A stretch of 64,000 nt of DNA from Odiellus spinosus. Its lineage: Eukaryota; Arthropoda; Arachnida; Opiliones; Phalangiidae. The position numbers were made by a program, and so were the translations under genes. The stretch covers positions 19,039,728 through 19,103,727 of the forward strand of contig OY987229.1 of assembly GCA_963920705.1 (NCBI GenBank), in the 5' to 3' direction. The notes beneath the pieces were generated by a model that was given only the letters and a program-made list of their open reading frames with translations, was not told the origin of the DNA and made no database searches. Positions 48,123 through 59,015 of the stretch are shown here, in pieces (position 1 is the first letter of the stretch; each line of letters opens with the position of its first letter).

Positions 48123-48991
48123 TTAAAATATTTGGTATATTTTGTCGAAATGCCAAACTTTTGTTTAATAATCGTAATGTTATAGTCTTTTTATTTCTGG
48201 TACTGTTATATTTTGATGGTTATTCTTTTTTGTTCCCGAAGTAGTACCGTGACTAAATGCGATTTCTCTTTTATCAATTCGTTTTTAGATGAGGAACTCA
48301 CGAACGGTCGATTTTCTTGTCCCCCTGGAACTGGAAGGAGATTCTTAGTTCGACGGTTGCTGTTGAAAGGTACGAAATTTTACCATTTTTATTGTTATTA
48401 TTATTTTTGCGTCTAAAGGGGTGGGCGTGGTTTATTTATTGTCTAAAATCTTTTGTGTTTGGTTAAATACGTTTAGGCTCCGCGTGTCTTACTAAATATA
48501 GATAACGTTTTTATGGTTATATGTTCTTTTGACGCTTTGTCGGCGTTGTTGAAAGTTCGATTTTGTTGGAGGTTGGGATTTTTTAGGAAAATAGGAATTA
48601 TGGGATGATAGATATGTCTTATTTTACATGTTGCTAGTTTGTTGGATTTCGCGCGTTTTGGCTAATGATAAGGTCACTTTCGCGCCGCCTTTTTCGTAAA
48701 AGTACTTTAATTTCGCTCCATAAATTTACTACGACAATAAAAAAAATGGTGAGAGCTTCATTTTAAAATAAATATTCCACGTGTCGGTAACGTTCGGAGT
48801 ATTTGTTGATACAGTTATTTTTTATTATAAAAACCTTCTGAAATTTTAAATACTATATCCATTTAACTATTATAATACCTTGAAGTTTATATAACCATTC
48901 AATCTCGAAAATACCCACTTAAAATTCCTTTTAAGAAGGTGGAGTGCACCTCTCATCCTTAATTTCTAAACAAAACGACAGCAAAAAAGAG
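48123..48991. other. A+T-rich stretch, nothing recognised
   Basis: No supported feature. Confidence 0.5.

Positions 48992-49020
<29 letters not shown>
48992..49020. repeat. Poly(A) run, 29 bases
   Basis: Uninterrupted A run, no associated retroposon recognised. Confidence 0.95.
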
Positions 49021-49024
<4 letters not shown>

Positions 49025-49392
49025 GCTTTAAATACAAAGAATTGCATCCACTTGAAAAGATACATGGTCCAATAGATCCGAAAGATTCCTCTTAAAGCTA
49101 TTCGCATTTACCTCTTAAAAACCCTCTTTTGGTTACGAAAAAAATGCCTCCAAACTATCGCTGAATACTATAAGAGCTTACTAAGAACAAGTCTCACAAG
49201 TAAACTTTCACCTGACATCATATTTGTAGCCCTGCAGAAAACCTGAGTTCAATTTAAGTTCGCGAGTTCTCTCCCCGTCTGTTTATAGATTTTCCCCCAA
49301 TTCTTCGGTTTCCCCCTTTTCATAAAAAGGTTGATTAAAACTTTTAATTGAACAAAGAATACTTGGTAAAGGTTAAAGTTCGGTAATTGTAA

Positions 49393-49900
49393 GTGTAGGG
49401 ACGGCTTAGGTTCATTTGCTCGACTTCCAATTGATTGACAAGGAGTCCGTTTGATCGACTCCCATTTGATCGACAAGCCATTCCAATTGATCGACAGCAC
49501 AGTTTTTTAGCGAGTAACGAGTATAGGTCAAAGTTTTTTTTTGCAAGAAACTATTAAAGGTTAAATTATGGTATATAAATAAGAACTAATTCAAATAATA
49601 ATTATTCCGTGAAAATGGGGTCAGAGTACTCGTTTGTAGGTTAGGTTAGGTTGGTTAATCTATTTATAATCGTTATTATGAAGTTGACCAATTGGGAAAC
49701 GATCAAATGCACCCTTTGTTGTCGGTAATTTGGGATTAGGCATCAATCATTTGATCCCTTTGTCGATCGTTTGGGAGTCGATCAAGTGGACCTCTTGTCG
49801 ATCATTTGGGAGTCGATCAATTGTGAGTCGATCATTTGGGTGTCGATCAAGTGGACCTCTTGTCGATCATTTGGGAGTCGATCAAGTGGACCCAAATCGT
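49393..49900. mobile_element. Foldback-like element FB3 with pentamer core
   Basis: The left arm (49408-49500) repeats TTTGATCGACTCCCATTTGA-type phrases; the right arm (49690-49895) carries the inverse, TCGATCATTTGGGAGTCGAT, five to six times. Between them at 49637-49654 are three TTAGG-type pentamers (TAGGTTAGGTTAGGTTGG). Architecture equals FB1 and FB2, but the repeated phrase differs (ATTTGATCGAC instead of ATTCGACCGAA). The 83-codon minus and 67-codon plus frames here are repeat products. Confidence 0.8.
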
Positions 49901-50537
49901 AGGGACGCTAGTGGCATGAATACTTATTTATAAATATTAGAAAGTACAGTATTTAAAAAACAATTTTTGACAGTAATTTTTGGATTTTTTTAATTATATT
50001 TCCAAAAAAGTAAAATTCCTTTTGATTTTTATGAGATATTGGTAAAGATTTTTAAACATATTTTATCTTTAAAACGCACTTAAAACTTTTATTTAAATAT
50101 AATTTTTGGTATTAAGCTCCCAGTTAGACTCCTCTAAATAACTACTTATCTAAAATCGATTATTTCCACGAAATACTCGACCTTTAACGTCCGGGATTTC
50201 ATATACCAACCCCCTTAAGGAAGAGAAATCAGACACAAAAACAACTAATTCGTTTCTTTTTTCCTGTATCTATCCAAGTCGCTCATTTTGAGCAATCAGT
50301 GAACCATAATACTTCAATCGAGAGTGAAAAAAAAAAACACAACTATATAGTCTGAGCCAAGCATTGTCTCGTTAACCCTTACCCCAATCCATACTAAGTT
50401 GACCCGAGGGTTGTTTTAGGGCTAGATAGTCTAACATCCTATACGCTAATTGGATGAACCCCCTACCCTAATTCTATACTCTCCTAACTCTCTGGAATGT
50501 TCCTTCACCTCTTTGCGGTTAGATAGCTGAAGTAACA
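49901..50537. other. A+T-rich stretch, nothing recognised
   Basis: No supported feature. Confidence 0.5.
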
Positions 50538-51040
50538 TTAAAGGCATAGTCTCACAGAATTTTTTTTATATATCAATCAATCAATAGATCAAAGAAATAT
50601 ACCCTTCAGGTTTGGTTTCTAACAGTAGTAATGTTTTCCACAAAGTGAGAGGAATAGATAAGCCTTAAGTCGTATTTTTAATCAAGAATAAAAACAGAGG
50701 TCAAGCTTTAATCAATAGCTTTTCGTTTAATTCGCGTTAACAGGCTTCGGATGCTAAAAGAAGTGTATATGCAAATGAATAATTCTCTTGGAAAAGCTTG
50801 GGAAAATTTGATTGAAAACGAGGCTTACATTTATTTCACGGAAACATATTACAAATTATCTAAATCCCTGAGATTTCTTTTTTAAAATGAATGTAATAAA
50901 ATAACGTACATTCGAAACAGTTCCTGCCTTTTTAGGGTTCATTTAAACTAGGCCTTTAAATCGATTCCAATGACTAGTATGAACGCGTCTAAAAAAGGAT
51001 CTGTCAATCAATAAAAAAAAATCTTCCTTTTCACCATCCC
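50538..51040. mobile_element. Possible family P element with an E remnant
   Basis: TTAA followed by AGGCATAGTCTCACAG at 50542, and ACCATCCCT followed by TTAA near 51035, could be the two ends of one TTAA element of about 495 bp. Inside, 50938-50993 is a tiny family E remnant with both E end types (AACTAGGCCTTTAAATCG and CTAGTATGAACGCG) but no core. Pairing of the P ends is uncertain. Confidence 0.4.
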
Positions 51041-51206
51041 TTTAATGAAAATATCCTGGCCTTATTAGTGGATTTGAGTTTCTTATAAAAATGTACGGTA
51101 CACGTTCTGGTTTGATACTTTTTTACCCAGAGTCGATTGTCGGCCCTTGTTAGTTAAGATTAATTACTTTTGAGGAATGTGGAATGTCTAATATATATAT
51201 TCAATT

Positions 51207-51324
51207 TCATCTTTATTTGGCAGCGGACGCGAAGCTATATTCTATCTTTATATAATTGTAGAGATAAAAGGTTTGCCTAACTTTATACACGCTGCCAAAT
51301 CGGAATGAAACCAAATTTCCCGTT
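51207..51324. mobile_element. Small inverted-repeat element, family O
   Basis: TTCATCTTTATTTGGCAGCG at the left is inverted at the right as CGCTGCCAAATCGGAATGAA, about 118 bp in all. The best preserved of three O copies. Confidence 0.7.
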
Positions 51325-52700
51325 TTCTTATCTGTGGTCGCACGGTGTCTGTTAGTTTTTCCGTTTGATTTAGGAATTAGGAGTCTCTTTTTTTTATTTT
51401 TTATAGAAACCCCTTTTTAATCTGACTAATTGTTTTGGTAAAGGTGTGCTTTAATTATACCAGGGTGAATTAATTAGGGTTAATTTGATTTAAGTACTAT
51501 ATTAATTGGATTCTTTTTTGGCGCTGGGGGTTTTTTTTTTTTTAAATTAGTTTGCAGGGTTGTCAGTTATTTTGCAGTGGACAAAATGTCAAGCCTGGTA
51601 ATGGGCGAAAATTGAAATTAGGGAAAATTATAAACAAAATTCAAAATATGTGGCTAATCCGTTGGGCATTACCCGCGTGGGCTAGAAAGTTTAAAATCCC
51701 AACTTCGTCTCTATTGTGGTGTTTATCGGGGTTAATTTTACGTAAACAACTTAATATATTTTTAAATTATATCTTTCTTTGTTGAAGATTACATTTAAAT
51801 TAGTTCTAATACCCATTTTTATATCAAAAAAAGTGCTTACTATTCACACGTTAATCTATATTTAATCTTTAAACCTTTTTTTTTTAATAAATCTTAAATT
51901 AAAAGGATATGATAGCAACCCTGTTCAAAAATGGAGCTGTCACCATGACTGACTGCATTCATGCCTTGAGGCCACTGGCAGTTTTAGATTTTTGAGCCCC
52001 CCCCCCCCCTCGAGGAATGGATGTCGACTGTGACATGACTGGATCCATATGCAAGCTTTAAGTCAGGTTCCCCTATCATTCCATACACCTTCAACATGAA
52101 TATATGAATAATAATTTAATTTTAACTAACAAGCTAGTCTAAATTAATTTGCAAAATGATAAGCATATACCTCACCTAGATTACAATTTCGATTTCAACC
52201 CTGTAATAATTTAATGTATGTACACCAACAAACAAAAAAAGGAAATATATATATTTTTAATCATTTCTGGAACTTTAGCAATCGCGTTTTCCTAGAATAT
52301 TATTTTTAGATTACCATTATATCCTTACCTTCCTACGCGGCGCGTATACTCGGTCTTTGCATTCTTGGAATAAAAAAAAATAAGTACGCCACGATAAAAT
52401 AAAGATGTTAGCTAGCTAGTAAGAAAAGCTTTCTAACGTCGAGTCATCCGAAAAATACAGTTAGAACAAAGATACAGACCTACTCTATCAAAACTAAATC
52501 TTTCGAGATAGAAGGAACCTTTAGCTTGTACGCAAACTAAGTCGAAAGTTAATTTTATCTTTTGATTGTACTATAAACAAAGGCGGGAAGAGTGGTTTTC
52601 GGACCACACCTGAATAAGAAGGTTTCCCCCTTAAAACCTTATTCGGAAAAAAAAATACCCAGGAGTATATATATAAAATACTACAGGAGGAGAAGGGAAG
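51325..52700. other. A+T-rich stretch with a C run
   Basis: CAGGGTTGTC at 51555 and GCAACCCTG at 51916 are inverted and could be hAT-like ends, but no 8-bp duplication flanks them. A run of 13 C is at 51997-52009. The 77-codon plus frame at 51552-51785 is unrecognised. Confidence 0.45.
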
Positions 52701-52739
52701 GATAAAAAATCAATCTACTTTCTCAATTCCCAGGGATCT

Positions 52740-53080
52740 CTTTCGCCAGGATACCCGCGGGCTGAACTAGCTTGCAAAGGGTTGACGCGCTCAGTATAAG
52801 GCACTACCCGCAAATTCCCTTCCCCCTGTTCTCTCGACTTCCTTGCAGAGCTTGCTTTTACTCCAGAGCCGCTCCACCTTTCTCCCCCCCCATCACCTTC
52901 TCGTCCCGTTCCAATCCAACTCCTCTTGATCTTTACTCCGAGCTTACTCTTCTTCCACCTTGCTACTCACGCGCCGTTCTTCCTAAGGGGATCTTCCTAT
53001 CAGATTCCATCGCGCGAGCTTCATTCTTTCTCTTATTATATACCCCTTTTGTGAATGATTTCAAATTAATTCTCATCTAA
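52740..53080. other. Pyrimidine-rich, G+C-richer block
   Basis: The plus strand is strongly C and T-rich with a 102-codon open frame (52772-53080) rich in P, S, L and F and no motif. On the minus strand a TATATAATAAG box near 53040 is followed about 65 bases later by GCGC then GTGAGTAG, a donor-like site. A short first exon on the minus strand is conceivable, but nothing else supports a gene. Confidence 0.2.
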
Positions 53081-53560
53081 TCTACAGTGACCTATATTGT
53101 TAGAATAGGTTAATTGAAATGATAGCGAGTATATAGTCACGAAGTTCGTGCAAAATTAATTTGGTTAAAATCAGCAATATTTGCAAGTAATCATATTTTC
53201 CAGGATTTTTCGCATTTTTTGCAATTTCGATATGTTTCAGTATATATTTTAATTCAAGGATTTTGTATATATTTGCAATTTATCAAGCTTTCTTTAAACC
53301 TTTTTCAATTTCATTATACTTCAGTTGATGAATTTTCTCTAAACTTTGTATTTTTTGCCATCTATAATCCAATGTTACTCGTGGTTAATTTTGTCTTTTT
53401 TGGCATATCACCAATTTTACCTGAACTTAAGTCTATTTTTGTGAGACTTTGTGGTCTAATTTTTTCAGTCCCGAAATGTTTCCTTAGTTTAGAAACTATT
53501 TTTGTTATTCACAAGATTTTCCGGCAAAATTTACAGAGTATTTTAAATATCCTATATCTT
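53081..53560. other. A+T-rich stretch, open frame not supported
   Basis: The 115-codon plus frame (53219-53566) is mostly F, L, I and S from T-rich DNA. It would be membrane-like by composition alone and I do not call it a gene. Confidence 0.5.
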
Positions 53561-53850
53561 TTATAGTCCTGGTCGATTTCCAAAACCGGAAGTCTAGAGA
53601 ACCTCGCGAAAATTTTGGCGGGGAAAACTTTTTGTCACGTGATCGTCCGCCATCTTTTTGTAGTGTGAAAATAGCTACAGACTAACCAACGCCTCCTGTA
53701 CTTTATCATATAGGAAGCGTTGGACTAACAACTTGAATTTGGTTTGTGGGAAATAAAATTAGAAATAGTCTGGCAACCTCTTACTACAAAAAGATGGCGG
53801 CGCGGCTATGAGACAAGGGCCCATTTCCGGCAAATCGACCAGGACTATTA
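53561..53850. mobile_element. MITE family K with paired ATGGCGG motifs
   Basis: Element about 53564-53847, flanked by TTA on both sides (TA is an alternative reading). Ends TAGTCCTGGTCGATTT and its inverse. Inside, CCGCCATCTTTTTGTAGT is inverted as ACTACAAAAAGATGGCGG, so each arm has an AAGATGGCGG site, the known YY1-type binding consensus. The central part has a further inverted pair (CCAACGCCTCCTGT / AGGAAGCGTTGG). Non-coding. Confidence 0.82.
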
Positions 53851-55028
53851 CTGAAATTTTTCCTATTAGCGCCTGTAGAAATGTTTCTACCTAAGCGCAC
53901 CCTTGTTCAGAATGAAGCCTTAAATCAGGATAAAATCTTTCAATGCTTTTTCAATTAGGCCCCTGTAGATGTGTTTCAACACTCTTACACCTACGTTCCC
54001 CGTGAAGCTACCGTTCAGTATAGAAGTAAATAGTTTATTAAAATTATATTTTACTTTGATGACGTCAAAAGTTGATAAATTATTTGAGAAAACTTATTAC
54101 AATGCCCAGAAGTGCAAACTTAAGCCCCGTTCACCCGGGATACTTTTAAACTCCTTTGGAATGGTCAAAATGTAAAATTTTGAGGTCAATTGTAGAGATT
54201 ATTTTCACTAAAAACCGAGTTATTTGCTTTAAAAGTTGGTTTAAACAACCGAAAATGGTTGTAAAGGGTTTAATTTGAACGAACCTCTAGTCTGGCGTAA
54301 TTAAGAGAGATACTCTAGCGGCTACAGTCAGCGCAAATATTAAAACCCAAAGCTCCACTCTTCGAAGAATTATTTAAAGCATTTTGGAAATGAAGAAACT
54401 TTAAGTTTACCCGGGATAAAATAGGCCTCAAAGTTTTAATTTCAAATTCTAATTTTTGGGATAAATTAATCAAACCTTTAGATAAAACCCCTTTATAAAT
54501 ATCTTAGATTGTCAATATATTTTAGCAATGTATTTTGTCCTAAAACGTGATTCGAATCTGAAGATGCAGACGATTCTTTATATATAGAGGCTTAGACTAG
54601 GTCAGATTTAAAAAATAAAGAAATATAAAAATATATCCTACCGAAAAGACAAACGGTAAGAAAATATACTTCCGTACAAGGAAAGTTGACGCAAAATTCA
54701 AAACTGAGGCGGATTGATACTTAATGTTATATTTCGTAGGAAACAAAATAATAGGGACAACTCCTTTTGAATTTCCGGAGTATAGATGAAGATATTTTTT
54801 GTTTCGATTTTATTCTATATATATACGGTATATATTGCAATACCGGTATCCCCTGACTGTGAAGTTCAAGTAAGGGTCATATGAGACCGATTCATAGTTT
54901 TGTCTCTCTCCCTTACCCCCTTTTTTGATGGTAACGAAAATTTTCTACTCCATTTTCTTTGACCGAAACGGCGGAAAATTGCTACAACAGCGTAACGGAG
55001 TTCGTCCAACCATTTTCTATTTCAGTGA

Positions 55029-55030
<2 letters not shown>
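53851..55030. other. A+T-rich stretch, nothing recognised
   Basis: No supported feature; the 68-codon frame at 53969-54175 is unrecognised. Confidence 0.5.

Positions 55031-55079
<49 letters not shown>
55031..55079. repeat. Poly(T) run, 49 bases
   Basis: The longest homopolymer in the window. Two overlapping plus frames (82-84 codons) read through it as poly-F and are not genes. Confidence 0.95.
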
Positions 55080-55081
<2 letters not shown>

Positions 55082-55294
55082 TTCACCCCTCTTCTGCCAC
55101 GCACCCTTCTTCACCTACCACGTTTCTCTTTCATTGGAAACAATTTTTCTATATTCTTCGTTCTCTCACTATACTATGACATTCCTACAGATCGGATTCA
55201 GATTTAGTTTTAAAGAGAGCATGAAGATATTTGATGGTGAAATTAAATCTTTGTAACAATGTCTGCTTGTCCGACACTATTCTAAACTTTAAAC

Positions 55295-55589
55295 GCGAAA
55301 CCAAGGAGGATCAGAGAAGGAGATGAAATGTGGGGCTGCGTTGAGTTAGAGAGAGAAGAGCCAACCTCCCACTCGGGTGGAAAGGGGGGATAGGAAATTC
55401 TCGAGGTAAACTGTTGTCACGTGGTCGCTAGCTAGCGCGTCTCATAAAGGATTCGTTTTACCCACGCGACAACATTTTACCACGAAACGTCTCTACCCCC
55501 GTTCTCCCAGAGTGGGAGTTTAGGCCGACGCAGTAGGAACCGCGCCGTCCCCACATTTCCTCTCCTTCTCTGATCCTCCTTGGCGAAAC
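55295..55589 (+). mobile_element. MITE family B, copy 3
   Basis: Element 55302-55582 (281 bp) between 7-bp duplications GCGAAAC (55295-55301 and 55583-55589). Same orientation and same length as copy 2; the only difference I find is GAGATGAAATG in place of GAGAGGAAATG near the left end. Confidence 0.95.
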
Positions 55590-56490
55590 TAAGCAAAAAT
55601 GAGAAGAAAAATTGATATAAAATTTTAAACTTCTCTGGAAAAAGTAACTCGAGTTTGAAAGAGCGAGTTTTTATTGCAAACGCGCGAATTTGAATTAAAC
55701 TCGAAGCGTGAGTTTGAATTTCATTTATTTAGGCTTGAACCTGGATTTAGGCTTAGCGTTTAAGAGAGGCAGTAATGTTTCTAACTTGTTTAACAAGCGC
55801 TAAAAGTTATTTTAAGTGAAGGAAAACACCATATATAAAAACTTAATGCTTCCTTTGAGGATTTTTTTTACCAGTCGCGCTGTTTTCGATAGTCGAGGTT
55901 ATGATTGGTTCAAATTCGTGGAAAAGATAAATTTCCCACTCTTTTTCCGCCTGGTAAACAATTTCTATATCTTATATATATTTACAAACTAGGAAAGGGT
56001 GTAAATTGTCGTAGATAATATTGTTTTCCAATGTGGAGAAATATACCCTTTTAACATCGAAAACCTGAACTTCACGGTGTTAGTTATTTATTTATTGCGC
56101 GCGAAAGGTTGTTCACACGGTAACGTTTTGGATTTCATTATTTTCTGTTAACTCTAATGCTCCCGGGAGGGGGGAGCGTCCAATATATCGATTTTGGCTT
56201 TATATTTGGTCCCTGATGTGATGGAATGTTGTGTTATGAACCTAATCAATTGATTTCAAGTAATGTTTTTTCTCGGAGTTTCTTTAACAGAACGTGAGTT
56301 GTGATTATAACTATAGACTAATACCAGAAGCGGATAATAGTGTAAAAATTTTGGCTCCACAAAGAGTTCTGATGTTGACATATTTTATTATCTTGGAAGG
56401 TCGTAGGATGGTATAGAAATTACGATTCGAATATCATGGTTGACGCTTTAAATTTACCGTTATGTATAGCGGTTAACTAGGTCTCGAGCT
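55590..56490. other. A+T-rich stretch, nothing recognised
   Basis: No supported feature. Confidence 0.5.
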
Positions 56491-56869
56491 TTGATGTGAG
56501 ATTATCACAGATAATCCAAACTGAGTAGCATATTCGGAAAGATCGTTAAAAAATTACATATTTTATAATCGCCATTTTTAAAATAAAATTTCCCCACCAT
56601 CACTACGTCAGCACTATGGTATCGTGGCTATTGTAGAGCCTACAGTTGATTCTTTCGCGTTCTGGCACGAGATATGCTTTCCCGCGGTATTTTTCGGTTA
56701 AGTACTTAATCCACAATCGGAAAAAATAAATTTACATATTTTTGGTATTTTGATTCTTAAAAACCTGTCAACATAGAAGGTTAAAAATTTGAATATGGCT
56801 TTTAAATAGTATGAAAAAATTAAAAATATATATTCACCTTCGAAAAAAAAGGTGACAACCTCACTTTAA
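56491..56869. mobile_element. TTAA-type MITE, family M, complete copy
   Basis: Element 56495-56865 (371 bp). Right end GGTGACAACCTCACT followed by TTAA (56866-56869); left end TGTGAGATTATCACAG, flanked by TTGA (one change from TTAA). The interior matches the 14.1-kb copy, including CACTACGTCAGCACTATGG and TTCGCGTTCTGGCACGA. Confidence 0.78.
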
Positions 56870-57606
56870 GCATAAAAAACTTTTAAACTAAACTCGAGAG
56901 AGTCTACAGTTTGTCGAAACTATTAGTCTATAGTATTAATAGTTCTGAATCCCTGTCCCCGTCACCTCCCTCTGTCGTTTTCCTTCGATCCTGTAGAAGT
57001 ATTGCTTCCGTTTTGTGAAATATCTGCTTCCGGCTATGAAGTACTTTGGTACAGGAAAAGGATCTAGGAAGTGTGGGGGAGAATGAATTTTGAAAAATAC
57101 ATCTGAAAGGTTTAGGAAACTATTTTAGTTTTCTATGAAAGTTTAACATTAATTATCACTTCGCTATTACCTCTCCCCTTACGTATTTTCCGAGTAAATA
57201 CGGAAAAGGGGTTTCGTGGGAAAGGGTGAGTTAACGATTAAACCCGTTAAAAGGTTGGTTATATAACATCATTTTTTCAGGTGAGAAATTATGGCGGGAA
57301 AGTACAGCTTCAAGTTAAGCCTTTTTTTTTTTTTCAACCTTTTTTTTTTTTTTCCGAGAAATTTTAATTTTTGTTTTATGTCGGAATTAAATACATTAGG
57401 GTTTAAACTTTTAATAATATGTAGGTGGTTCATTTAAATTTTAAAATGGTTTTAATGATTCTGCTTAAAAGTATAACGGCGCCACTTAATTGGTATATTT
57501 TATTCACGACTATATATATAGAAATCGTCTAGAATACTAATTTAACCTACTTTATTTCAGACAAGTTTATTTTAAAAGTAAAGTTGTAAGAATACTTAAT
57601 CTGGCT
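56870..57606. other. A+T-rich stretch with two T runs
   Basis: T runs near 57323 and 57342. No supported feature. Confidence 0.5.
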
Positions 57607-58028
57607 TAAGATTTGAAACGGTAAAATCTAACCGATATCCAAATCGCCATTAATCGTTTTAAGCGTCACGCGATCACGCATTATCTTTATAAATCGATTT
57701 ATTGTAAGCTACGTTCACACTTGACACTTTTGAACCGTTTTCAAACCGTTTCGAATGTTCAAATCGACTTTTTAAGATAGTCATTTTGTTTCTTGATCAA
57801 AGGTCTACACGGGTGATCTCGAAATTTTATAATTTAACCTCTCCAAAACGGTTAAAAACGGTTTCAAAGTCTGTAGTGTGAACGCGGCTTATCGGTTGTT
57901 GAAAGCGAATTGGTATGAAACTGGTTCCCGAAGCAGTTTCGAGAAAAGACGATGTCCTGTTCACACGACTCGAAGGAATCATTTTGAAACGGTTTAAATC
58001 GATTCCAAGGCGTAGTGTGAACGCGGCT
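57607..58028 (+). mobile_element. MITE family E, copy 5, with nested element
   Basis: The outer E copy lacks its extreme left end and reads GATTTGAAACGGTAAAATC through to TAGTGTGAACGCGGCT at the right. It is interrupted at 57707-57889 by another inverted-repeat element, after which the E sequence resumes with ATCGGTTGTTGAAAGCG and the family core. Confidence 0.85.
57707..57889. mobile_element. Element F nested in MITE E
   Basis: 183 bp with ends AGCTACGTTCACACTTGACA and the inverse of TGTAGTGTGAACGCGGCT. The inner pair TTGAACCGTTTTCAAACC / GGTTAAAAACGGTTTCAAA continues the fold. Its ends resemble those of family E, so it is probably a relative with a different interior. TA flanks both sides. 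Confidence 0.75.
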
Positions 58029-58868
58029 TTAGTTCTATGATAATAATTCTAGGGAAATGTTCTTATGAAGTAAATTATTATGGAAAAAATTATTACTGGT
58101 GGGATTAATTATTAAATTTTAATTAAAAAGTATTAATCAGTCTTGTAATCTCGTAATTGATCTACAGATTAAACGGAAGTTAACCCCTTCTTTAAATATA
58201 AACTTTAGACCTCTTTATGATTATATAATTAGAAATACTTTTAACTTAAAAAAAATCGGATTTTTTTTTAAGTATCTTTCCATTTATATAAAGAACCTTT
58301 TTATGGATCCCAAGTTATACATAAAAATTGAAACGTTGATTTGAATAACATATCTTCTTCCTATCGTTTCTAAAGAAAAACCACGAGGTTTTTTTTACAT
58401 CATAAATTCAAAACCAATATTTCAAAAGACTTCTAGGTCTTTTTCTCTATAGACTCTCTCGAACCGCAATTCATTTCTTAACCAAACAAAGTATACGGTA
58501 AAAATTTCGGGAATCTTAAAAAAAAAAAATCTTATTCATTAAGATGTTCCTATAAGTACAGTCAATGATTCCTATCTACCCTATATTTACTTTTAAATTA
58601 AGATAAATTTACAATATAGAAAGAACTAAGGCGGACATTTGAAAGATATGTTGTCGGAAGATAAAAGATTAGTTGGAGATTAAAAATATTTTATGATTTA
58701 TAGGGATTCAAATTTTTATCAGCATTCAGTTCATATCCATTTCCAATGATCATGGCATTTTTTGCTTTAATAATAAACAAATTAGATTTAATTTTAGCTA
58801 GCTATGTCAAAGGCGTTGGTAAGGCTTGTACCGTTTTCGATTGATTGACATTTCTATATAAATTACAT
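58029..58868. other. A+T-rich stretch, nothing recognised
   Basis: No supported feature. Confidence 0.5.
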
Positions 58869-59015
58869 AGCCGCGTTCATATTATACCTCGGAATCGATT
58901 TAAGCCGTTTCTAAACGTATCGCTGCTATCCGTCTTTTCTCGAATCGATTTGGTTCGATTTCTTGAAACTGCTTCGGGAACCAGTTTCATACCGATTCGG
59001 TTTCAACAACGGATA
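58869..59015 (-). mobile_element. MITE family E, half copy
   Basis: Starts AGCCGCGTTCATATTATACC and stops just past the core (AACCAGTTTCATACCGATTC, CAACAACGGATA), where a second full copy begins. The missing half is not found beyond the second copy. Confidence 0.82.

Noticed and set aside
51555-51924. CAGGGTTG ... CAACCCTG as hAT-type ends
   Set aside because: The flanking bases do not form an 8-bp duplication and the sequence next to the two ends is not similar.
53219-53566. 115-codon hydrophobic frame, plus strand
   Set aside because: The F/L/I/S-rich product follows directly from T-rich DNA, and it overlaps the start of MITE K.
54925-55207. Two overlapping 82-84-codon frames with poly-F
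   Set aside because: They read through the 49-base T run.
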